Below are positions 59,320 to 64,000 of a DNA stretch of 64,000 nucleotides, one piece after another (the stretch's first letter is position 1; each line of letters starts with the position of its first letter). Source of the DNA: Albula goreensis (lineage: Eukaryota; Chordata; Actinopteri; Albuliformes; Albulidae). Where the stretch lies: positions 3,814,731-3,878,730 of the forward strand of contig CM040746.1 in the NCBI GenBank assembly GCA_022829145.1, given 5' to 3'. Both the position numbers and the translations under genes were made by a program. The notes below the pieces were generated by a model. The model had not been told where the DNA came from. It saw nothing but the letters and a program-made list of their open reading frames with translations, and did not search any database.

Positions 59320-59490
59320 GTAATCCTGGGCGAAATCAATGAGGTTCTGCAGATCGATGTCATCTCGATACGCCTTCACGTTGTTATTGATGAAGAAGTT
59401 GAGCTGGTCTTTGATCCAGTCTTTGAAAGCAAACGCGAGGATGCCCGCTGTAAGCTCCAGGAAGAATATCAGCCCTAAAAACACGGAGAA
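59320..59490 (-). CDS. tspan17: Tetraspanin-17, exon with TM3 and start of large loop
   Basis: Fifty-seven codons: FSVFLGLIFFLELTAGILAF (TM3), AFKDWIKDQLNFFINNNVKA, then YRDDIDLQNLIDFAQDY. The YRDDIDLQNLID helix is diagnostic of the TSPAN5/14/17 subgroup. Acceptor CTCTCCCCAG, donor TAC/GTAAGT, phase 0 at both ends. A longer frame extending upstream past 59490 is intron read-through. Confidence 0.96.
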
Positions 59491-59654
59491 CTGGGGAGAG
59501 GAAGCGTAAGGCGCGTTACAAAGTGAAGGTTGAACCAATTTTGCATGTGTGTCACTGGAGTTCAGCAGTGTGTGGATGTTTTTGTGGGAAGCGCACAACT
59601 GTGCGTGTGCGCATACGTATGTCGGCAGGAAGCGAAAACAATTGTGTGCGTGCG

Positions 59655-59751
59655 TGTCTATGTGCGTGAGTGAGTGTGCGCGTGTGAGTGTGTGTGAGTG
59701 GATGAGTGTGTGTGTGTGTGAGTGTGTGCAAGTGTGTGTGTGAGTAAGTGA

Positions 59752-59810
<59 letters not shown>

Positions 59811-59835
59811 AGTGTGAGTGTACGTGTGTGTATCT
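59655..59835. repeat. (TG)n-rich microsatellite
   Basis: Imperfect TG/GAGTG sequence with an uninterrupted TG core at about 59757-59806. Confidence 0.95.
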
Positions 59836-60314
59836 GTCCGCTCCATGTGTTCTCTTACCATGCAGTCATTAACTCTGTATTACACAGTACTCTCTCACTG
59901 CAGCTCTGTGTTCACTCACTGCGACATTCATTACTCAGCTGATAAAACATTTATTTGAAACCCGTATTAAGTGACACCTGACAAAGCAGAGCTAATTTCA
60001 TCGCTGTTCAGAACGTAACCTTCACAGCCAAATCACATAACTGCTACATTCCACCTGAGCGAAACCGAGGACACATAGTTTGACTCAGACGTAGCAACCA
60101 TAACTCATTAATTAATATGCTCTACACCCTGACTGCTTCACTATGACTTCAGAGGAATAAAGTAGCGCCAAACATGTTTGTTTTTCTGTTTGAGGCATGA
60201 CCAGAGATAGCACCCTGTTTTTTTTTTTTTTTTTTATGTGTCATGCTTTCATGGACAATGAAATCCATATTTCACGCACATATGGAAAAACAGGTCAGTA
60301 ATGTATTCACACCT

Positions 60315-60316
<2 letters not shown>

Positions 60317-60347
<31 letters not shown>
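60317..60347. repeat. (CA)n microsatellite
   Basis: About 13 CA units preceded by CACCCACC. Confidence 0.93.
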
Positions 60348-61011
60348 TGAACAAGACACATTTCACTCTCAAGCCCTGTCTCTCGAGCCTGAGAGTGAAA
60401 TGCGTCTTGCTCAGCCGTGTTGCAAACCTTAAACGCCACCGCAGTTTTCCTGCGATGGAGACGGGCCGCCGGGTTAGCGCCGAGGCGCTCTCTAATGCGC
60501 TTTACTGTAAAAGCCTTCTGCATCTAATGCAGCCCTCATCAATCATTCAGGAACTCACAAAGCCTGCATGCTCATATCTATCCTCGGCAGATGAAGGAGC
60601 AAAAAAAAAATCTACTGCGGTACAAAATGGCAAAAAAAAAAAAAACATCCAAACATTGTGACCGTGTTGGAGTGATCCTGAATGCCAGCCACTGACTGGA
60701 TCAATCAGTTCAAATGTGCCCACTGAAAATTAAGGAACAAAAAATCTATTGTGACTAGAAGGGTGAAGCAAAATCAAGCAAAATTTCCAAATGGACGAAA
60801 CAAAAACTGAAGTGATGTCGTCACTGGCTAAATGGTGACAAATCAATAGTTTTTTTTTTTTTTTTTTTAAATCAGAGTTACAAGATTTCATGCATAATTG
60901 AAGGTTTGGAGTCTTATTTTAGTTTCCTTTTCCTGTTCTTTGTTTTGCTGTTCATTTTCTTTGCAGAGGGCATTGTTTTTGACACATAATAGACGGGTTT
61001 TGTCTTAAGGG

Positions 61012-61062
61012 CTAGATTCAATCAAACACACTTAGCGTCTTTAAGGGCATACTCAGTGAGAC
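61012..61062. mobile_element. Solo arm related to the 9.5-kb MITE
   Basis: AGATTCAATCAAACACACTT, then AGCGTCTTTAAGGGCATAC, parallels the terminal arm at 9483-9531. I could not find a matching opposite arm. Confidence 0.45.
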
Positions 61063-61774
61063 TCCTCTGACTGGAATGGGAAACTGAGTCTTCTCCTGCT
61101 TCTCGGGCCATCTGGAGAGTGACTCAGAGCACTGCATTCTCTTACAGACACTGCTCTCTCTCTCAGCTTTCAAGGTTAGAGCACAGAGAAGAAAACACAA
61201 GCCTTACGGAGATACAAGCCTTACTTAGATTCCAGAAAATACCGCCAGTGTCTGAATCTTACGCCTCAACAGACAAAAACATCTTAGCACCTGTAATTAT
61301 TTTAAAGACGGTTTTTGAGTAATAATGAGCACTTCTGCCTTCTGTGACTGTCTTTCTGCGGGAGGGGGTTCGGTGGGGTGAGGGCAAACGCTGCTTCTTA
61401 TGAAACAAGCGCCAAAATGGCGCAGAGTGTCCCTGACATTACTTCTGAATGAGTAGGGTTCAACCCAGGTTCTGGGGAGCCGTGAGGTGCCCTACTGGTT
61501 TTTACTTTCACCTGCAACCAGTTGAGCCAGTTCAGAAAACAGGGGAAGTGAGTTCGCCGTTATAATCCGTCGTGCAGAATAACAGCGTTAAGCAGCACAC
61601 ACTCCACCTGTCCATGTCCAAGGCAGCAACATGAACTAACCTCCCCTATAACTCTGCAGGACCGGGGTTGACACCACAAACTATGTTCAACCAAGTGTAT
61701 AGGAAAAGCAGAGGGGGAGAAAAAATGAGAAAGCTTGAATGCAATCCGTTTCACGGTTTTTGGGGGAAACTTAC

Positions 61775-61921
61775 AAATTTGAGCAGGGCTGTGTTCTCCC
61801 TCAAGGCCCCGATGCAGCCGGCGAAGCCGAGGATAAACATGACTCCGCCCACCACAATGAACAGCCACACGGGGTCGAACCCGCCCAGATCCGTGATGGA
61901 CGAAATGTTGGACAGCACCCC
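61775..61921 (-). CDS. tspan17: Tetraspanin-17, exon with small extracellular loop and TM2
   Basis: Tetraspanin of the TspanC8 group, which binds ADAM10 and controls its exit from the ER, surface delivery and substrate choice (family knowledge). This exon gives 49 codons: [40 protein letters not shown], then [12 protein letters not shown] is a sequon in the small loop; the hydrophobic stretch is TM2. Acceptor CTGTCACAG, donor TTT/GTAAGT, phase 0. With the five downstream exons it makes 224 residues. A full protein is about 270, so the first 46 or so (N-terminus and TM1) are encoded to the right of the window. The eight large-loop cysteines are all present, and I see no damage. TSPAN5 is the alternative, disfavoured by the C-terminus. 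Confidence 0.95.
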
Positions 61922-64000
61922 CTGTGACAGACAAACAAAGCGTACAGTCAGACCTTAGCTCCACAATGTAAGAGATCCGGTATCTCCACACTTTCCCATC
62001 TTATCGTCCAGAGATCAACGTTTACTGACGCAGCCGACGCCATGCCAGTGACGCAGGTCAGATTCTCAGATAGCAGTTTGTGAAATACTTCTTGTCTCGG
62101 GATCCAAACACTTCTGCTGTCCAATACCTTCATATACGAGCTGCCATCTTTGCTTAAGACCTGCTGTCACTGAGCTAATACGATTGGTCAGAAAACATGG
62201 TCATGTGATGCGGTTGCAGGCCAACAGCAGAGAAGCAAATGAGGCTGGCCTGAGCTCGGTCAGAGTGCAGTTCATGTATGCTGATTGGCTGCTTCACTGT
62301 ATCAAGGTGATGCTGTGTATGTTTTGTAGTGGATGCCTTGAAGACTGTTGTTGGCTGGCCACATGCATTGTGTCAGAGTTGCGGTTATGTGCTGTACCGA
62401 AAGCAGCGAACAGCCTTGGTGATGTGGAAACAAAGTATCTTGAATCATAATCTTGTCTGCACCTGCCCAGAGTAACCACATAACTCCTCCACCCCCCCCA
62501 CCCCATGCCAAATGATGCAACAAACAGGCAAGCTATTAGAAACCTTCCAACCTCTTCAACCTGCTCTCTCACACAAACCGAACCAAACGCCAGAGAAACA
62601 CACTAAGGTTAAACAACTTGCTCTCTCACACAAACCTAACCAAACGCCAGAGAAACACACTAAGGTTAAACAACCTGCTCTCTCACACAAACCTAACCAA
62701 ACGCCAGAGAAACACACAAAGGTTAAACAACCTGCTCTCTCACACAAACCTAACCAAACGCCAGAGAAACACACTACGGTTAAACAACCTGCTCTCTCAC
62801 ACAAACCTATTCAAAACGACAGAGAAACACACAAAGATTAAACAACCTGCTCTCTCGCACAAACCTAACCAAACGCCAGAGAAACATACAAAGATTAAAC
62901 AACCTGCTCTCTCGCACAAACCTAACCAAACGCCAGAGAAACACACTAAGGTTAAACAACCTGCTCTCTCACACAAACCTATTCAAAACGCCAGAGAAAC
63001 ACACAAAGGTTAAACAACCTGCTCTCTCACACAAACCTACTCAAAATGCCAGAGAAAAACACTCATTAGGATAAATGACCCTCTCGCTCTTGTAATCCCA
63101 CACAAACACCAGACACACGCATACTGGGTAAATTGCGTTTGAGTGTAAATACCCATTTGCAGAGCGATTATTCTAAAACCAGCGTACTACCCAAACAACT
63201 TGGCTCTCTGGTCCTCATTCCAGAAACCCTGAGGATTATGGAGCTGCTTTACTTACTGTTGCTCAGTGATTTCAGCCTAGTGATTTTAGGCCTACCCCAG
63301 CAGAACTTCCTAATTCTACCTGTACCCATTTAATTGAAGAAGACAGTTGTGATGCATGACTTCGAAAAAGTATTATCTCATCATAGCATCGAATAGCTAC
63401 GCCACATCTGTAGTCATGTAAAAAAAAAAAAAAAAAGTTGGAAAACTTTTACAGTCCACTGACTGCACAGCATTTGTGGAACATTTCCACGACAGGAAGC
63501 AATACACAGCTATTAGGCGGAACGACGAGTCAAATGGGCCTTTTAAAAACCAATTAAAACGGTTAATGACACAGTTAACTCACCTATACCCGCCGTCTAA
63601 TGTGAGGTAAAAACAAATACCAGCATACATAATGGCCCTCCAAGACCAGGAGTGCGGACTAGGGCCTAGCTGTGTGACTACAGCCAAGCTGCCACACTCA
63701 CCCACTTCTATTTAAATACAAAGCAAGTGCAATTTATCTCCCTCACAGTTAGGCCTACAGGGATAGGCTGTAAGCAACGCTGTGCTGGAAAGCCATGCGC
63801 ATGCCAAAATGCCTTCATACCGTCACAAAAATGAATGGCGTGAAATGGCATCTAACCGTTCGATAAATAAATAGTCTTCCCACATAAATAAATGTGAAGT
63901 TTTTGTTTTGAGGTAAAAATTATTTCTTTTTTAATATCGGTGGTGAGGCAGTGTCAGACACATATTCATGTATGAATGAAGGAGCCCTAGCACGATTAGC
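61922..64000 (-). other. tspan17: tspan17 upstream intron to window edge
   Basis: I searched for the TM1 exon (VLGALFLAIGLWAWG-like) on the minus strand and did not find it. Holds the 57-bp minisatellite (62561-63072) and an A run at 63420-63436. Confidence 0.75.
62561..63072. repeat. 57-bp minisatellite, about 9 copies
   Basis: The unit is CTGCTCTCTCACACAAACCT, then AACCAAACGCCAGAGAAACA and CACTAAGGTTAAACAAC. Units begin at 62561, 62618, 62675 and so on. One variant has CTATTCAAAACG in place of CTAACCAAACG. The length of 57 is divisible by three, so frames stay open on both strands without coding meaning. Confidence 0.95.

Larger units (their letters stand above)
59491..61774 (-). other. 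tspan17: tspan17 intron (2.3 kb) with TG and CA tracts
   Basis: Contains a TG-rich stretch (59650-59830), a (CA)n at 60317-60347, T runs near 60218 and 60850, and a single MITE arm at 61012-61062. Confidence 0.85.

Noticed and set aside
59275-59598. Using the whole 107-residue frame as coding
   Set aside because: Only 59320-59490 is exon; residues before FSVFLG and after AQDY are intron read-through past consensus splice sites.
61560-61991. 143-residue minus-strand frame overlapping a tspan17 exon
   Set aside because: It uses a different frame from the exon and runs through both splice sites; the tetraspanin frame is clearly the coding one.

Overview
This is vertebrate nuclear DNA, most likely from a ray-finned (teleost) fish. 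Supporting this are intron-split genes, a fish-type tRNA-derived SINE, Tc1/mariner, IS630-like, hAT, L1 and L2-type remnants, and abundant CA/TG microsatellites. The protein-coding content is sparse: two genes about 48 kb apart, with no bacterial-type operons, plasmid features or CRISPR.

Left end (1-7.7 kb): the terminal coding exon (5556-6204, + strand) of a class A GPCR, best read as melanin-concentrating hormone receptor 2 (mchr2). It starts at the conserved intron inside the DRY motif and runs through TM4-TM7 to the stop. Earlier exons are not found and probably lie to the left of the window. If so, a very large 30-bp minisatellite (444-3350, about 97 copies) and a smaller 32-bp one (3672-3847) sit in the upstream intron. 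The 3' flank carries a degenerate 30-bp repeat and AATAAA signals at 7668 and 7700.

Middle (7.7-49 kb): a gene-poor, AT-rich stretch holding transposon fossils. They include a MITE at 9.5 kb, an L2-type LINE remnant at 13.0 kb, an IS630/Tc1-group deletion derivative with terminal inverted repeats at 14.7-15.8 kb, a Tc1 fragment at 20 kb and L1 fragments at 26 and 46 kb. Copies of a GGGGTCCAAAAG-ended MITE family lie at 22.7, 27.7, 28.0 and 30.2 kb, and a hAT fragment at 47.7 kb. There is also a 37-bp minisatellite at 42 kb, a perfect 20-bp-arm hairpin at 44.2 kb and many microsatellites. No gene could be supported here, although a CpG-richer patch at 12.4-12.9 kb deserves a look.

Right end (about 50-64 kb): tspan17 on the minus strand. 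Six consecutive phase-0 exons (61921 down to 54094) encode 224 residues, from the small extracellular loop to the stop. The N-terminal roughly 46 residues lie beyond the right edge. The eight large-loop cysteines define a TspanC8 tetraspanin, the group that escorts the protease ADAM10. Its introns hold a 57-bp minisatellite, a reverse-oriented SINE whose head is tandemly amplified (47 bp x 8), and long CA/TG tracts.

The two genes share no evident pathway: one is a neuropeptide receptor, the other a membrane scaffold. I found no new multi-gene system. The most notable signals are the many unrelated minisatellites around and within these genes, the amplified SINE head, the perfect hairpin, and the replaced NPxxY tyrosine in the receptor.
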